Of a stretch of DNA of 37,865 bases, positions 1-8,080 are shown piece by piece. The stretch is taken from the NCBI RefSeq assembly GCF_000159135.1, contig NZ_GG667523.1, positions 319,930 to 357,794 of the forward strand. The letters are read 5' to 3'. The notes beneath the pieces were generated by a model. It did not search any database. It saw only the letters and a list, made by a program, of their open reading frames with translations, and was not told where the DNA came from. Position 1 is the first letter of the stretch, and each line of letters opens with the position of its first letter. Position numbers and translations under genes: made by a program. This stretch comes from Corynebacterium striatum ATCC 6940. GTDB lineage: Bacteria > Actinomycetota > Actinomycetes > Mycobacteriales > Mycobacteriaceae.

Positions 1-290
1 TTACCAGCGTGGATGCGTGAGAGTTGGCGCATAGCCAAACCTGGAAGGTAGCGCACGTCGATTCCGATGTCTTGGGCAACTGCGACAGTTAGTCGCCCAA
101 TGTTATTGGGCTGGTCCACGACGACAAGGACCTTGTGGTCGTTTGCGCTGAACGTTGAAAAGAGTGTGCGCAGGGATTTTTCGTTTTGGTTGATACGCTT
201 TGATAGCACTTGGGCGCCGTCGATATCTAAGACGCAAGCGTGGTGAAAGTATTTGCCAACGTCCATGCCGATGACATAGTCGTAGGTCAT
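1..290 (-). CDS. IS110-family transposase, N-terminal part (runs off the left edge)
   Basis: This is the DEDD-type (RuvC-like) recombinase of an IS110-family element, which excises and inserts the element under RNA guidance. The first 96 residues are visible. They show the family's first catalytic block (residues 8-12, MDVGK, with the conserved Asp), the VVVDQP strand near residue 60 and the YLPGLAMRQL segment near residue 82, in the order seen in actinobacterial IS110 proteins. The ATG at 288-290 is preceded by AGGAGG, which fixes the start. The remaining DEDD residues and the C-terminal Tnp_IS116/IS110/IS902-type domain with its catalytic Ser are beyond the window, so whether the copy is intact is unknown. 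Confidence 0.88.
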   Translation of the reverse strand, partial: MTYDYVIGMDVGKYFHHACVLDIDGAQVLSKRINQNEKSLRTLFSTFSANDHKVLVVVDQPNNIGRLTVAVAQDIGIDVRYLPGLAMRQLSRIHAG

Positions 291-299
291 GCCAGACCT

Positions 300-600
300 C
301 CTAGCGAATTGAACGAGTATGAGACTTATTTCATCGCTGGTGGTCGGACATACTTCACGCTGGCATCCACATTACTTGAGACCTCACACATCCTGTGTGG
401 GTCAGGTTCCTATTAGCAGTCTGGAGTATGTCACTGCCTTCGGCGGCATCACCCCCCGGATCATTTTCAGACAGGGACGAAAACAAGCCATACCGAAGCC
501 AGCGACTAGTTCCGCTGCCACAAGGCAGAAGGAACGCAGATAAACATAGCCTGCCCCAGCATGGGGCTAGGAGTACGAATCCTGGGCTCCTTCAAGCGGA
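300..600 (-). ncRNA. candidate IS110 bridge RNA / structured transposase leader
   Basis: About 340 bp separate the transposase start from the next gene and contain no convincing ORF. In elements of the IS110 group, this position (5' of the recombinase gene) encodes the bridge RNA, whose loops pair with target and donor DNA. Hairpin-forming repeats seen: ACCT/AGGT enclosing CACACA/TGTGTG at 381-407; a GCC-TTC-GGC hairpin near 436-446; GTTCC-G-CTGCC-ACAA-GGCAG-AA-GGAAC at 509-535; and GCCCC-AGCAT-GGGGC at 553-567. The hairpins are seen; the bridge RNA assignment rests on position. Exact RNA ends and guide loops cannot be set from one element end. Confidence 0.35.
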
Positions 601-631
601 ACTGCTAACAACGTAATGGGGGGAGATAATC

Positions 632-1513
632 ATGGACAAGGGCTTAGTGTCGGGGCTGACGAAGAGCCAACTGGCCACGCACATCAAACACGGGCGCGTC
701 ACCAAGATTGCGCGAGGGCTCAACGTCTGGGGCAGGCCCACGCCGCTGGAAGTGCTCTGGGCGGTCCAACAGCGATACCCGCAGGCCGTCGCCACTGGGC
801 GGACAGCCGCGCAGTTGTATCTGAAGCGTGAGGTGACACTGCCATTAGAACTCGCGGCACCGAAGCGTCTGCCAGCATCTACGTATTATTCCGCGCGGCG
901 AAGCGTGCGGGAGCAGACGCGCGAGGTGCTGGGCTGCGCCGTGCAGAATCCGTTGTTGGCCCTCGCACAGATTGACTGGGGCTGCGGCATCGAGCTCTGC
1001 GAGGCGCTTTATGCCGGACATCGCGGGCGCGAGAAGCTTGAGGCAGACCGGGCTGAAATATCCAGCCTGTCCGCCCGAGCGCAGGAGCTATTGAGGTCCG
1101 CAGTATTGTTCACCGACTCCAGCGCGGAGATTGCGGTTGCACGGGCACTCCAGCAGGCAGGGTTGAAAATTGAATGCAACGTGTTCATCGGCGTGTACCG
1201 CTGGGATATTGTGATTCCCTCACGCAAGATAGCCATCGAGATTAACGGGCTGAAGTTCCATTCCGAGTTGGGCGTGTGGATTCGCGATCACTGGAAGAAC
1301 AACGAAGCCGTATTAAGAGGCTGGCGGACTTTGCGCTACACCGGCCATTGCGTGGCACATCACCTAGATTACATCGTGGAGCAGGTAGCGCAGCCGCCCA
1401 ATTGGTCGCGGCGTTTCTATTCCTTCGTTCACCTCTGGCACAAGGCGCTGCTGCCTAAACAGGAATACGCGCTGCCGCCAGAGCCGGAGTGGGTGCACGA
1501 AATATCGCCCTAA
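632..1513 (+). CDS. AbiEi-like / DUF559 (Vsr-type nuclease fold) protein
   Basis: A 293-residue protein. The N-terminal ~35 residues (TKSQLATHIKHGRVTKIARG) resemble the winged-helix antitoxin-like domain found on AbiEi and related proteins. The C-terminal part looks like the DUF559/very-short-patch-repair nuclease fold: E166 in SSAEIAVARAL, D192 in YRWDIVI, E203-x-NG followed by H210, and the WRTLRY strand near 231-236, consistent with a PD-(D/E)xK-like metal site. Such proteins are common, single and poorly characterised in Corynebacterium and relatives. The ATG has a good GGGGGAGA Shine-Dalgarno. No partner toxin, methylase or other defence gene adjoins it: it stands between the IS110 end and the convergent paa operon. 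Function is uncertain; a DNA-cleaving or defence role is inference. Confidence 0.75.
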   Translation: MDKGLVSGLTKSQLATHIKHGRVTKIARGLNVWGRPTPLEVLWAVQQRYPQAVATGRTAAQLYLKREVTLPLELAAPKRLPASTYYSARRSVREQTREVLGCAVQNPLLALAQIDWGCGIELCEALYAGHRGREKLEADRAEISSLSARAQELLRSAVLFTDSSAEIAVARALQQAGLKIECNVFIGVYRWDIVIPSRKIAIEINGLKFHSELGVWIRDHWKNNEAVLRGWRTLRYTGHCVAHHLDYIVEQVAQPPNWSRRFYSFVHLWHKALLPKQEYALPPEPEWVHEISP

Positions 1514-1563
1514 ATGCCAAATTTGTGCTTTACGACGTCGGCGATTTCGCTCCGATTTGGCAT
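1514..1563. terminator. inverted repeat between convergent genes, possible terminator
   Basis: A perfect 9-bp inverted repeat, ATGCCAAAT at 1514-1522 and ATTTGGCAT at 1555-1563, starts directly after the stop codon of the upstream gene. The 32-nt loop is long and there is no T-run, so termination is only a possibility. It lies between the ends of two convergent genes. Confidence 0.3.
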
Positions 1564-1587
1564 CTAGGGCGGCGGGCCTAAAAGGCG

Positions 1588-2424
1588 CTAGCTGTACTCG
1601 TAAAACCCCTTACCCATTTTCCGGCCGAGCTCGCCGCGGGCGACCATATCGCGCATCAGCTGCGGCGGGGCAAAGCGCTCGCCAAGCTGGGACTCCAAGT
1701 ACTCGGCGATGCCGAGACGTACGTCGAGGCCCACGATGTCGGTGAGCTCGAGCGGGCCGATGGGGAACTTGTAGCCCAGCACCATCGCGTTGTCGATATC
1801 GCGCGGGGAGGCCACGCCTTCTTCCACCATGCGGATCGCCTCCAGCGCGATGGCCACGCCCAAGCGGGAGGACGCGAAGCCGGGGGCATCCTTGACCACA
1901 ACGGCAGTCTTGCCCAACGCCTCAACCCAGCTCTTGGCCTGCTCAACCAGCTCCGCGGGGGTGGAGTCAGCGATGACCACCTCTACCAATTTGGATGCCG
2001 GAACCGGATTGAAGAAGTGCAGGCCGATGACGTCGTTGTTGACGCTGCCCGCGAGCTCAGAGACGGACAGTGAAGAGGTATTGGTGGCGATGACTGCCTC
2101 CGGGGCTGCCGCCGAAACGTTGGCGAATGCCTGCGTCTTGAGCTCCATGGATTCCGGGACTGCCTCGACTACCAGTGGGAATCCCGCGAAGTCGGCAGCC
2201 TCGGTGGACAGCGTCAGGTGCTGAGCCCACGATTCGAAAGTGCCGTCCGCACCGCGGTCGAGGGAGCCGCGGATGGCTTTCTCCACGCGCTCGCGGGCGG
2301 CGTCGACAGCCGCGGCGTTAATATCCACCACGTGAACTTCGGCGCCAGCGGCGAGGAAAGCGTGGGCGATGCCTGCTCCCATGCGGCCGCCGCCCAGGAC
2401 TCCAACTTTGTTAGGTACGTTCAT
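1588..2424 (-). CDS. paaH: 3-hydroxyacyl-CoA dehydrogenase PaaH (3-hydroxyadipyl-CoA dehydrogenase)
   Basis: Oxidises (S)-3-hydroxyadipyl-CoA to 3-oxoadipyl-CoA with NAD+, the penultimate beta-oxidation step of phenylacetate degradation. The 278 residues match the short, single-function HBD/PaaH form. An N-terminal Rossmann loop GGGRMGAGIA (residues 11-20), the VVEAVPE strand, NTSSLSVSELA and the catalytic GLHFFNPVP segment are all present, followed by the C-terminal helical domain with LGYKFPIGPLELTDIVGLD. It is the last gene of the leftward paa operon, 5 bp downstream of paaF. The same fold serves butyryl-CoA metabolism; the operon context decides the assignment. Confidence 0.88.
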   Translation of the reverse strand: MNVPNKVGVLGGGRMGAGIAHAFLAAGAEVHVVDINAAAVDAARERVEKAIRGSLDRGADGTFESWAQHLTLSTEAADFAGFPLVVEAVPESMELKTQAFANVSAAAPEAVIATNTSSLSVSELAGSVNNDVIGLHFFNPVPASKLVEVVIADSTPAELVEQAKSWVEALGKTAVVVKDAPGFASSRLGVAIALEAIRMVEEGVASPRDIDNAMVLGYKFPIGPLELTDIVGLDVRLGIAEYLESQLGERFAPPQLMRDMVARGELGRKMGKGFYEYS

Positions 2425-2429
2425 GAGTT

Positions 2430-3194
2430 TTATTTTTCCTTCTTGCGGTCGAGGAATGCTTGCATGCGGTCGAATTTGGCCTGGGACTCAAACAGCACTG
2501 CCTGCGCGATGTTGTCCACGGAGGGGTGCGCCGAGTCCGGCATTTCCATAAGCTGCTTTGAGATGCGGACGGCCAGCGGATCCAGCTCAGCGATGCGGGC
2601 TGCCAAGGCCTCGGCGCCTGCCTGCAGCTGATCCGGCTCGTGGAGCTCGTTGACCAGGTGGGCGTCCAGGGCTTCCTGGCCGTTGAGGATACGGCCGGCT
2701 AGCAGAATCTCTTTAGCCAACGGAGTGCCCACGGTGTTCTTCAAACGCCACAGTGCGCCAGCCGCGGCAATGATGCCGAGGTTTGCCTCCGGTTGGCCGA
2801 ACTTGGCAAAAGGCGTGGCCACGCGGAAGTCCGCAGCTAGAGCCAGCTCTAAGCCGCCGCCCAGGGCGTAGCCGTCCACGGCCGCAATCACCGGCATGGG
2901 CAGCTGTGCGATGCGGTGGAAAATGCCCGAGTTGATGCCGCGCAGGGCGTCGTCGCGGCGGCGCTCCCGTAGCTGCGCGATGTCCGCGCCCGAGGCGAAG
3001 ATGCCGCGCGGGCCCTTGGGCGTGTCTACGGTGCACCCGGTGATGATGAGGATCTGCGGCTCGCGTTCCAGCTGGCCGCACAGTTCGTGGAGTTCACCCA
3101 CCATCTGCTCGTCAATGGCGTTGCGTACCTCAGGGCGGTTGAGGCGGGCGACGAGAAAGCCCTCTGCCTGCGTTAACTCGATAGCGGAAGACAT
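2430..3194 (-). CDS. paaF: enoyl-CoA hydratase PaaF (2,3-dehydroadipyl-CoA hydratase)
   Basis: Crotonase-family hydratase that adds water to 2,3-dehydroadipyl-CoA. In the 254 residues, both catalytic glutamates of the hydratase subfamily are present: E116 in GGGLELALAADF and E136 in FGQPEANLG. The oxyanion-hole region near 67-70 reads FASGAD. Two mild oddities: an extra stretch (TVDTPKGPRGI) before the oxyanion-hole loop, and AAAGALWRL where typical members have PGAGGTQRL. The paaJ stop and this ATG abut exactly (TAGATG), so translation is probably coupled. The hydratase rather than isomerase role follows from the two glutamates. Confidence 0.85.
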   Translation of the reverse strand: MSSAIELTQAEGFLVARLNRPEVRNAIDEQMVGELHELCGQLEREPQILIITGCTVDTPKGPRGIFASGADIAQLRERRRDDALRGINSGIFHRIAQLPMPVIAAVDGYALGGGLELALAADFRVATPFAKFGQPEANLGIIAAAGALWRLKNTVGTPLAKEILLAGRILNGQEALDAHLVNELHEPDQLQAGAEALAARIAELDPLAVRISKQLMEMPDSAHPSVDNIAQAVLFESQAKFDRMQAFLDRKKEK

Positions 3195-4400
3195 CTAGAC
3201 CCTCTCGATCGCAATCGCGGTTCCCTGACCCACGCCCACGCACATGGTGGCCACACCGCGCTGGAGGCCCTCGGTCTCTAGGCGGTTGAGCAGGGTCAGC
3301 GTGATACGCGAGCCGGAAGAACCCAGCGGGTGGCCCAGAGCGATGGCACCGCCCCACGCGTTGACTTTGTCCTCGTCGAGGCCCAGTTCGCGGATGCATG
3401 CGAGGGACTGGGAGGCGAAGGCCTCGTTGAGCTCAACCGCGTCGAGGTCCTCAACGCTCCAGCCAGCGCGTTCAAGCACCTGGCGGGTAGCGGGCACAGG
3501 GCCGGTTCCCATGATCTCGGGCTTGACGCCGCGGGCGGAGTTCGCGACCACGCGAGCGCGCGCCTTCAAACCGTACTTTTCAATCGCCGCAGAGGAGGCG
3601 ACGATGACGCAGGAAGCGCCGTCGTTAAGCGAAGATGCGTTGCCGGCCGTCGTGACTTCGCCGAGCTTGGTTACAGGGCGCAGCTTCGCCAGAACCTCGA
3701 GGGAGGTCTCGGGGCGTGGCCCCTCGTCCGTGTCGACGATGGTGACATTTCCCTTGCGGTCGGTGACCTCTACCGGCACGATTTCCGCAGCGAACTTGCC
3801 CTCGGCAATGGCCTGCAGCGCGCGCTGGTGGGAGCGCAGGGCGAAGGCGTCGGCGTCCTCGCGGGTGATGCCGTAGGCGTTAGCCACCTCCTCGGCAGTT
3901 TCCGGCATGGAGTAGGTCATCTTTTCCTGCGCCAGGAACTTGGGGTTGGCAAAGCGCCAGCCGATGGAGGTGTCGTAGACCTCGCCGGGCTTGGCAAAGG
4001 CCTTTGCGGGCTTTTCCATCACCCACGGCGCACGGGACATGGACTCCACGCCACCTGCGACGATGATGTCCGCCTGGCCCGACTCCACGAGGGCAGTAGC
4101 CAGCGCAATCGAGGACATTCCGGAAGCACATAGGCGGTTGACGGTGATGCCCGGAACGGTGTCGGGGAAGCCAGCGAGCAGCCACGCCATGCGGGCGACG
4201 TTACGGTTTTCCTCGCCGGCTCCGTTGGCGTTGCCGATGATGACATCATCCACCAGGGATGGGTCGATGCCCGCCTCATCCACGGTCTTCTTGATGGCGG
4301 TGGCGATGAGATCATCGGGGCGAACCGAAGACAGGGCGCCGCCGTAGCGGCCCACTGGCGTGCGGAAGCCAGAGACGAGGTATGCGTGTGAGTCAGTCAT
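3195..4400 (-). CDS. paaJ: acetyl-CoA acyltransferase PaaJ (3-oxoadipyl-CoA thiolase)
   Basis: Cleaves 3-oxoadipyl-CoA to succinyl-CoA and acetyl-CoA; the enzyme can also act on 3-oxo-5,6-dehydrosuberyl-CoA after ring opening. The length (401 residues) is typical of PaaJ/PcaF thiolases. The nucleophile C91 lies in NRLCASGMSS, the catalytic H357 in ALGHPLGSSG and the acid/base C387 in MCVGVGQG. The ATG directly abuts the TAA of paaG and the TAG directly abuts the ATG of paaF, so the gene is locked between its pathway partners. PcaF of the beta-ketoadipate pathway would look similar, but no pca genes are present here. Confidence 0.9.
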   Translation of the reverse strand: MTDSHAYLVSGFRTPVGRYGGALSSVRPDDLIATAIKKTVDEAGIDPSLVDDVIIGNANGAGEENRNVARMAWLLAGFPDTVPGITVNRLCASGMSSIALATALVESGQADIIVAGGVESMSRAPWVMEKPAKAFAKPGEVYDTSIGWRFANPKFLAQEKMTYSMPETAEEVANAYGITREDADAFALRSHQRALQAIAEGKFAAEIVPVEVTDRKGNVTIVDTDEGPRPETSLEVLAKLRPVTKLGEVTTAGNASSLNDGASCVIVASSAAIEKYGLKARARVVANSARGVKPEIMGTGPVPATRQVLERAGWSVEDLDAVELNEAFASQSLACIRELGLDEDKVNAWGGAIALGHPLGSSGSRITLTLLNRLETEGLQRGVATMCVGVGQGTAIAIERV

Positions 4401-5177
4401 TTATGCTCCTTTGAATTGTGGCTTGCGCTTCTCATTGAAGGCATCGAAGCCTTCGTAATAATCTTCGGTATTGCACAGCTGACCTTGGGCGATGTTCTCC
4501 GCATCCACGGAGGCCCACAGCCCGGTGCCGTTGTCGCGGATGTCTTGGACAAGCTTGCGGCTGGCCATGAATGCCAAGGTGGCTCCTTGAGCCGCGCGCT
4601 TGGCGACGCCCCGGGTAAAGTCCAGCAGCTCCTCTGCCGGGAGTGCGCGGGAGAAGAGGCCCGCGCGTACAGCCTCGGCGCCGCTGATGAGGTCACCGGT
4701 GATGATGAGATCCATGGCGCGGTGCGTGCCGAGGCGCTCCACGAAGAGGGCGTGTCCGCCGGAATCGAGGGTCGCGCCCAGGTTGGCGAAGGGGGAGCCG
4801 AACTTGGCATCCTCGGCGACGTAGACGACGTCGCAGGCCAGGGCGACGCCGAGGCCCACGCCGAGGCAAGGGCCGTGCACCGCTGCGAAGGTCGGGGCAG
4901 GGAAGTCGTCGATCTTGCGCAGTACCGGGGTCACCTTGTTGGCGAGGAAGTCGGTGGCGTCGTCCTCGCGCGGGTTGAGGCCCTTGATGTTGCGGCCAGC
5001 GCAGAAACCTTTGCCTTCTCCACGCAGGATGAGGGCGCGGGGGTGCGCCTTGGCTGCCTCGTCGAGGGCGTCGGAAAGCTCGGCCAAGTCTGCCTCGCCG
5101 AGAGAGTTCATGGCCTTGGGATTGTTGAGGATGAGTTCGGCGACGCCGGTCTCGGCATCAATGTGGAGTTCAATCAA
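4401..5177 (-). CDS. paaG: 1,2-epoxyphenylacetyl-CoA isomerase PaaG
   Basis: Crotonase-fold isomerase that converts ring-1,2-epoxyphenylacetyl-CoA to the seven-membered oxepin-CoA and later shifts the double bond of dehydroadipyl-CoA. I place the start at a TTG (5175-5177) with an AAAGGAC ribosome-binding site, giving 258 residues beginning MIELHIDAET. A longer open frame reaches 5411 but runs through paaE and has no homology-like N-terminus. D138 in GATLDSGG sits where PaaG has its catalytic Asp (D136 in E. coli), while the second hydratase glutamate is absent, as expected for the isomerase. The start is 16 bp after the paaE stop, and the TAA abuts the paaJ ATG. Confidence 0.87.
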   Translation of the reverse strand: MIELHIDAETGVAELILNNPKAMNSLGEADLAELSDALDEAAKAHPRALILRGEGKGFCAGRNIKGLNPREDDATDFLANKVTPVLRKIDDFPAPTFAAVHGPCLGVGLGVALACDVVYVAEDAKFGSPFANLGATLDSGGHALFVERLGTHRAMDLIITGDLISGAEAVRAGLFSRALPAEELLDFTRGVAKRAAQGATLAFMASRKLVQDIRDNGTGLWASVDAENIAQGQLCNTEDYYEGFDAFNEKRKPQFKGA

Positions 5178-5193
5178 GGTGTGTCCTTTAGGG

Positions 5194-6348
5194 CTACGCG
5201 TCGAAATCGATGGTGACGTTCGGGGTCTTGGCGTGAGATTGGCAGGTGAGGATGTAGCCGGCGGCCACCTCGTCTGCCTCGAGAGCGTAGTTCTCGTCCA
5301 TCTCGACTTCGCCCTCGACGACCTTGGCGCGGCAGGTGCCGCACACGCCGCCGGCGCAGGCGAACGGGACGTCAGAACGCACGCGCAGAGCCGCATTGAG
5401 CAGTGACTCATTTGCGGAAACCGGCGAGCTCACCGAGCCAGAAAGGCCGTCGAGCTGGAAGTTGATTTCCACGTTGTCGCCCTCTGGGTCCACCTCGACC
5501 AGGCGTCCGGTCTGGTTCTGGTTCCCGGTGGGCTTGCCGGTGGTAAACAGCTCATAGCGGACGTTCTTCTCATCGATGCTGCGGCCGGAGAGTTCGTCGC
5601 GGACCAGCTGTACTAGCTCGAAGGGACCACAGAGGAACCACTCGTCGACGCTCTCGGTGCGCACCACGTTGTCCAGCAGGGTCTGCAGTTTTTCCGCGTC
5701 GATGCGGCCAGAGAAAAGCGGATTGACGCGCTGCTCGCGGGAGAGCACGTGGTGCACCGCGAAGCGGTTGGGGTATTTGTCCTTGAGGTCGCCGATCTCC
5801 TCGGCGAACATGACGTCACCGCCGCCCTTGTTGGCGAAGATGAGCTCGAAAGTGGTGTCCGGGGATTCCGACAGGACAGTCTGGGCGATAGCCATGATTG
5901 GGGTGATGCCGGAACCAGCAGCAATCGCCACGAGGTGCGGGTGGTCGAGCTTCTTGAGCTCCTCGCGCACGGCCTCTGGGTCGTTGAGGCCGGTGACGTG
6001 GGTCTTGGAGGTGAAGGCACCCTGCGGGTTCATAACGTCCATCTTGAAGCCTGGCTGCAGGGACTCGTTGGCCCAGGTAGAGAAGACACCGCCACGGTCG
6101 CGCTTGATGGCGACGCGGATGACACCATCGCGAGGAACATCGCAGATCGAGTAGGAGCGGCGGATTTCCTGGCCGTCGATGTCAGCGCGCAGCGCCACAT
6201 ACTGGCCGGGGATGTAGTCATAGTCGGCCTGCAACTGCGCGGGAACGGCGAAGGAGACCTCGACGGAATCTTCGGTGAGCTTGCGCACCTCAGACACGAC
6301 CAAGGAGTTGAACGTGGCCTTCTTCTTGTTTGGAATTGTGGTGGTCAT
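5194..6348 (-). CDS. paaE: phenylacetyl-CoA epoxidase reductase subunit PaaE
   Basis: Iron-sulfur flavoprotein that passes electrons from NADPH to the PaaAC diiron centre. 384 residues in the order FAD domain, NAD(P) domain, 2Fe-2S domain. RRSYSICD (about 63-70) is the flavin-binding motif and AAGSGITPIMA the nucleotide-binding loop. Near the C-terminus CAGGVCGTC plus a distant C in LTCQS give the plant-type ferredoxin C-x4-C-x2-C...C ligand set. Its ATG overlaps the paaD stop by one base (TAATG), implying coupled translation. Confidence 0.93.
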   Translation of the reverse strand: MTTTIPNKKKATFNSLVVSEVRKLTEDSVEVSFAVPAQLQADYDYIPGQYVALRADIDGQEIRRSYSICDVPRDGVIRVAIKRDRGGVFSTWANESLQPGFKMDVMNPQGAFTSKTHVTGLNDPEAVREELKKLDHPHLVAIAAGSGITPIMAIAQTVLSESPDTTFELIFANKGGGDVMFAEEIGDLKDKYPNRFAVHHVLSREQRVNPLFSGRIDAEKLQTLLDNVVRTESVDEWFLCGPFELVQLVRDELSGRSIDEKNVRYELFTTGKPTGNQNQTGRLVEVDPEGDNVEINFQLDGLSGSVSSPVSANESLLNAALRVRSDVPFACAGGVCGTCRAKVVEGEVEMDENYALEADEVAAGYILTCQSHAKTPNVTIDFDA

Positions 6349-6887
6349 TAGTGCACCTTGAAGTAGTCGAAGGGCTCTAGGCAGTCCTGGCAGTTATACA
6401 GTGCCTTGCAGGAAGTAGAGCCGAATTGGGCGAGCTTGCGGGTGCGGCGGGAGCCGCAGTGAGGGCATTCGATGGCTGGCGGTGGGCCCAAGGTCAGCGG
6501 GATGGGGCCGGAGCCAGCGGCACGCGCGGTGCCGCTCGGCGGGGCAATTCCGTAGTCCTTGAGGTTCTGGCGGCCGAGCTCCGTGATCCAGTCCGTGGTC
6601 CATGCGGGCTGCAGCACCAAGTCCACCCGGGCCTTCGAGTACCCGGCTTCCTGGAGCGCCTTGGTGATGTCCGTGGTGATGTGCTCCATGGCCGGGCAGC
6701 CGGAATAGGTGGGCGTAATCGTGGCGACTGCAACGTCGCCGTCGAGCTTGGCTGCGCGCAGGATGCCAAGGTCCGCGATGGAAATGACAGGAATCTCTGG
6801 GTCCGGCACCTGCGCGGCGACGTCCCACACCTGGGCGTCGGCAGCATTGTCCGGGCGCAGCGGGTGAGAAGTATCGGTGATGGACAT
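6348..6887 (-). CDS. paaD: PaaD, maturation factor of phenylacetyl-CoA epoxidase
   Basis: DUF59/MIP18-family protein thought to help assemble the metal centre of the epoxidase. 179 residues from the ATG at 6885-6887, which has an AAGGA ribosome-binding site; an upstream in-frame GTG at 6905 lacks one. The MIP18 domain carries DPEIPVISIADLGIL and the conserved Cys segment TYSGCPAMEHI. The C-terminus adds a zinc-ribbon-like CPHCGS...CQDC pair, as in the long PaaD/PaaJ-type proteins. It lies 43 bp after paaC and overlaps paaE by one base. Confidence 0.9.
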   Translation of the reverse strand: MSITDTSHPLRPDNAADAQVWDVAAQVPDPEIPVISIADLGILRAAKLDGDVAVATITPTYSGCPAMEHITTDITKALQEAGYSKARVDLVLQPAWTTDWITELGRQNLKDYGIAPPSGTARAAGSGPIPLTLGPPPAIECPHCGSRRTRKLAQFGSTSCKALYNCQDCLEPFDYFKVH

Positions 6888-6930
6888 GGGCAAGATTCCT
6901 TCCACTTAGATGGGCCAGTTGGCCGGGGGT

Positions 6931-7767
6931 CTACCAGGTAGCGCCCGGGTGTTGACGGCCCAGCGATTGCATTTCGGCGAGGATGTAACCGCGGTACTCA
7001 GAGAAAGCGCCGGTGCGCTGGCCCGAGCGAGCCTGCTTTACCTCAGGAATTGAAAGCTGGGCCTTCTCAAGGACGTGGGCAATGCGCTCGTCGAACTGCG
7101 CGCGCAGCGAGGACGGCAGCACCGCGATGCCAGTGGCCGCGAGTTTCTGATGAATCGGCAGGTCCTCGAAGAGCTCGTCGAGGTAGGGCCACATGTAGTA
7201 CAGGCCGGCCTCGATGCGACGCTTGGACTCCTCGGTGCCAAGGCCCAGGCGCAGGATCCACTGGTTAGCGTGGTCCACGTGGTACTCCACTTCTTTGATG
7301 GCCTTGGCGGCGATGGCAGCCAGGGTCTCATCGGTGGACTCCAGCAGAGCGGCGTAGAGACCGTACTGGTAGTAGGAGAAAAGCAGCTGGCGGGCGATGG
7401 TTTGGCCAAAGTCACCGTTTTCCTGCTCAACCAAGCGGACGGAGCGGAACTCCTCCTCGTTGCGGAAGTAAGCGAGGTCGTCTTCGGTCTTGCCGTTCGC
7501 CGTGCCCGCGTAGGTCAGCAGGAAGCGCGCGTGTCCGATGAGGTCCAGGGCGATGTTGCCCAGCGCGATGTCTTCCTCCATCTCTGGAGCGCGGGAGATC
7601 CACCAGCCCAGGCGCTGGGCGAGGATGAGGGCGTCGTCGCCCAGCGTAATTGCGTACTGCGCCACATCTTCCGAGGCCACGGCGCCGGAAGCGGCGATAT
7701 CTTCTGCGGTAATGCCGTTACCCTGCGACTGCTTGGTCGCAGAATCGGCGCTAGCGAATCCACTCAC
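6931..7767 (-). CDS. paaC: phenylacetyl-CoA epoxidase structural subunit PaaC
   Basis: Ferritin-like subunit that pairs with PaaA to form the catalytic core of the epoxidase but has largely lost its own metal site. 278 residues, starting at a GTG that overlaps the paaB TGA by four bases (GTGA). Characteristic stretches include DDALILAQRLGWWISRAPEMEEDIALGNIALDLIGHAR, KEVEYHVDHANQWILRLG and RRIEAGLYYMWPYLDELF in the helical core, and a C-terminus ending in RQHPGATW, typical of PaaC. The extended N-terminal 35 residues are low-complexity. Confidence 0.93.
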   Translation of the reverse strand: MSGFASADSATKQSQGNGITAEDIAASGAVASEDVAQYAITLGDDALILAQRLGWWISRAPEMEEDIALGNIALDLIGHARFLLTYAGTANGKTEDDLAYFRNEEEFRSVRLVEQENGDFGQTIARQLLFSYYQYGLYAALLESTDETLAAIAAKAIKEVEYHVDHANQWILRLGLGTEESKRRIEAGLYYMWPYLDELFEDLPIHQKLAATGIAVLPSSLRAQFDERIAHVLEKAQLSIPEVKQARSGQRTGAFSEYRGYILAEMQSLGRQHPGATW

Positions 7768-8051
7768 AGGTGCGGCACTCCTTCGGACTTGTCGTAGTAG
7801 GTGGCGTGGCGATAGCTCTTGCCCTGTGGGGACTCGAAGAATCCGCCCTTGGAGTCAGGGTCGGAGGAGGAGATGGCCTCGGTGGGCACAACCCACACGG
7901 AGGTTCCTTCGTTGCGGCGAGTGTAGAGGTCACGTGCGTTACGCAGCGCCATGGTTGCGTCAGGCGCGTGCAAAGAACCAGCGTGGACGTGGGACAAGCC
8001 GCGGGAGGAGCGGACGAAGACCTCCCACATTGGCCATTGGTTTTCAGACAT
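7764..8051 (-). CDS. paaB: phenylacetyl-CoA epoxidase subunit PaaB
   Basis: Small subunit that bridges PaaAC heterodimers into the full epoxidase complex. 95 residues with WPMWEVFVRSSRGLSHVHAGSLHAPDATMALRNARDLYTRR, the diagnostic PaaB sequence, and the tail YYDKSEGVPHL. The ATG has AAAGGA seven bases upstream. It lies 29 bp after paaA and its stop overlaps the paaC start by four bases. Confidence 0.94.
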   Translation of the reverse strand: MSENQWPMWEVFVRSSRGLSHVHAGSLHAPDATMALRNARDLYTRRNEGTSVWVVPTEAISSSDPDSKGGFFESPQGKSYRHATYYDKSEGVPHL

Positions 8052-8080
8052 GGGGTTTCCTTTGGTTGATGTGGAGCGGA

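Larger units (their letters stand above)
1..600 (-). mobile_element. IS110-family insertion sequence, left-truncated by the window
   Basis: The leftward transposase start at the left edge, together with its unusually long structured leader, marks one end of an IS110-family element. IS110 elements have no conventional terminal inverted repeats, so the boundary cannot be read from one end alone. It must lie between the transposase start (290) and the ribosome-binding site of the host gene at 632; the end given here is approximate. The rest of the element, including its other end, lies outside the window. Confidence 0.65.

Noticed and set aside
3330..4133. 267-codon rightward ORF opposite paaJ
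   Set aside because: Lies wholly antisense to a thiolase with all catalytic motifs; composition is that of a GC-rich shadow frame and there is no ribosome-binding site.
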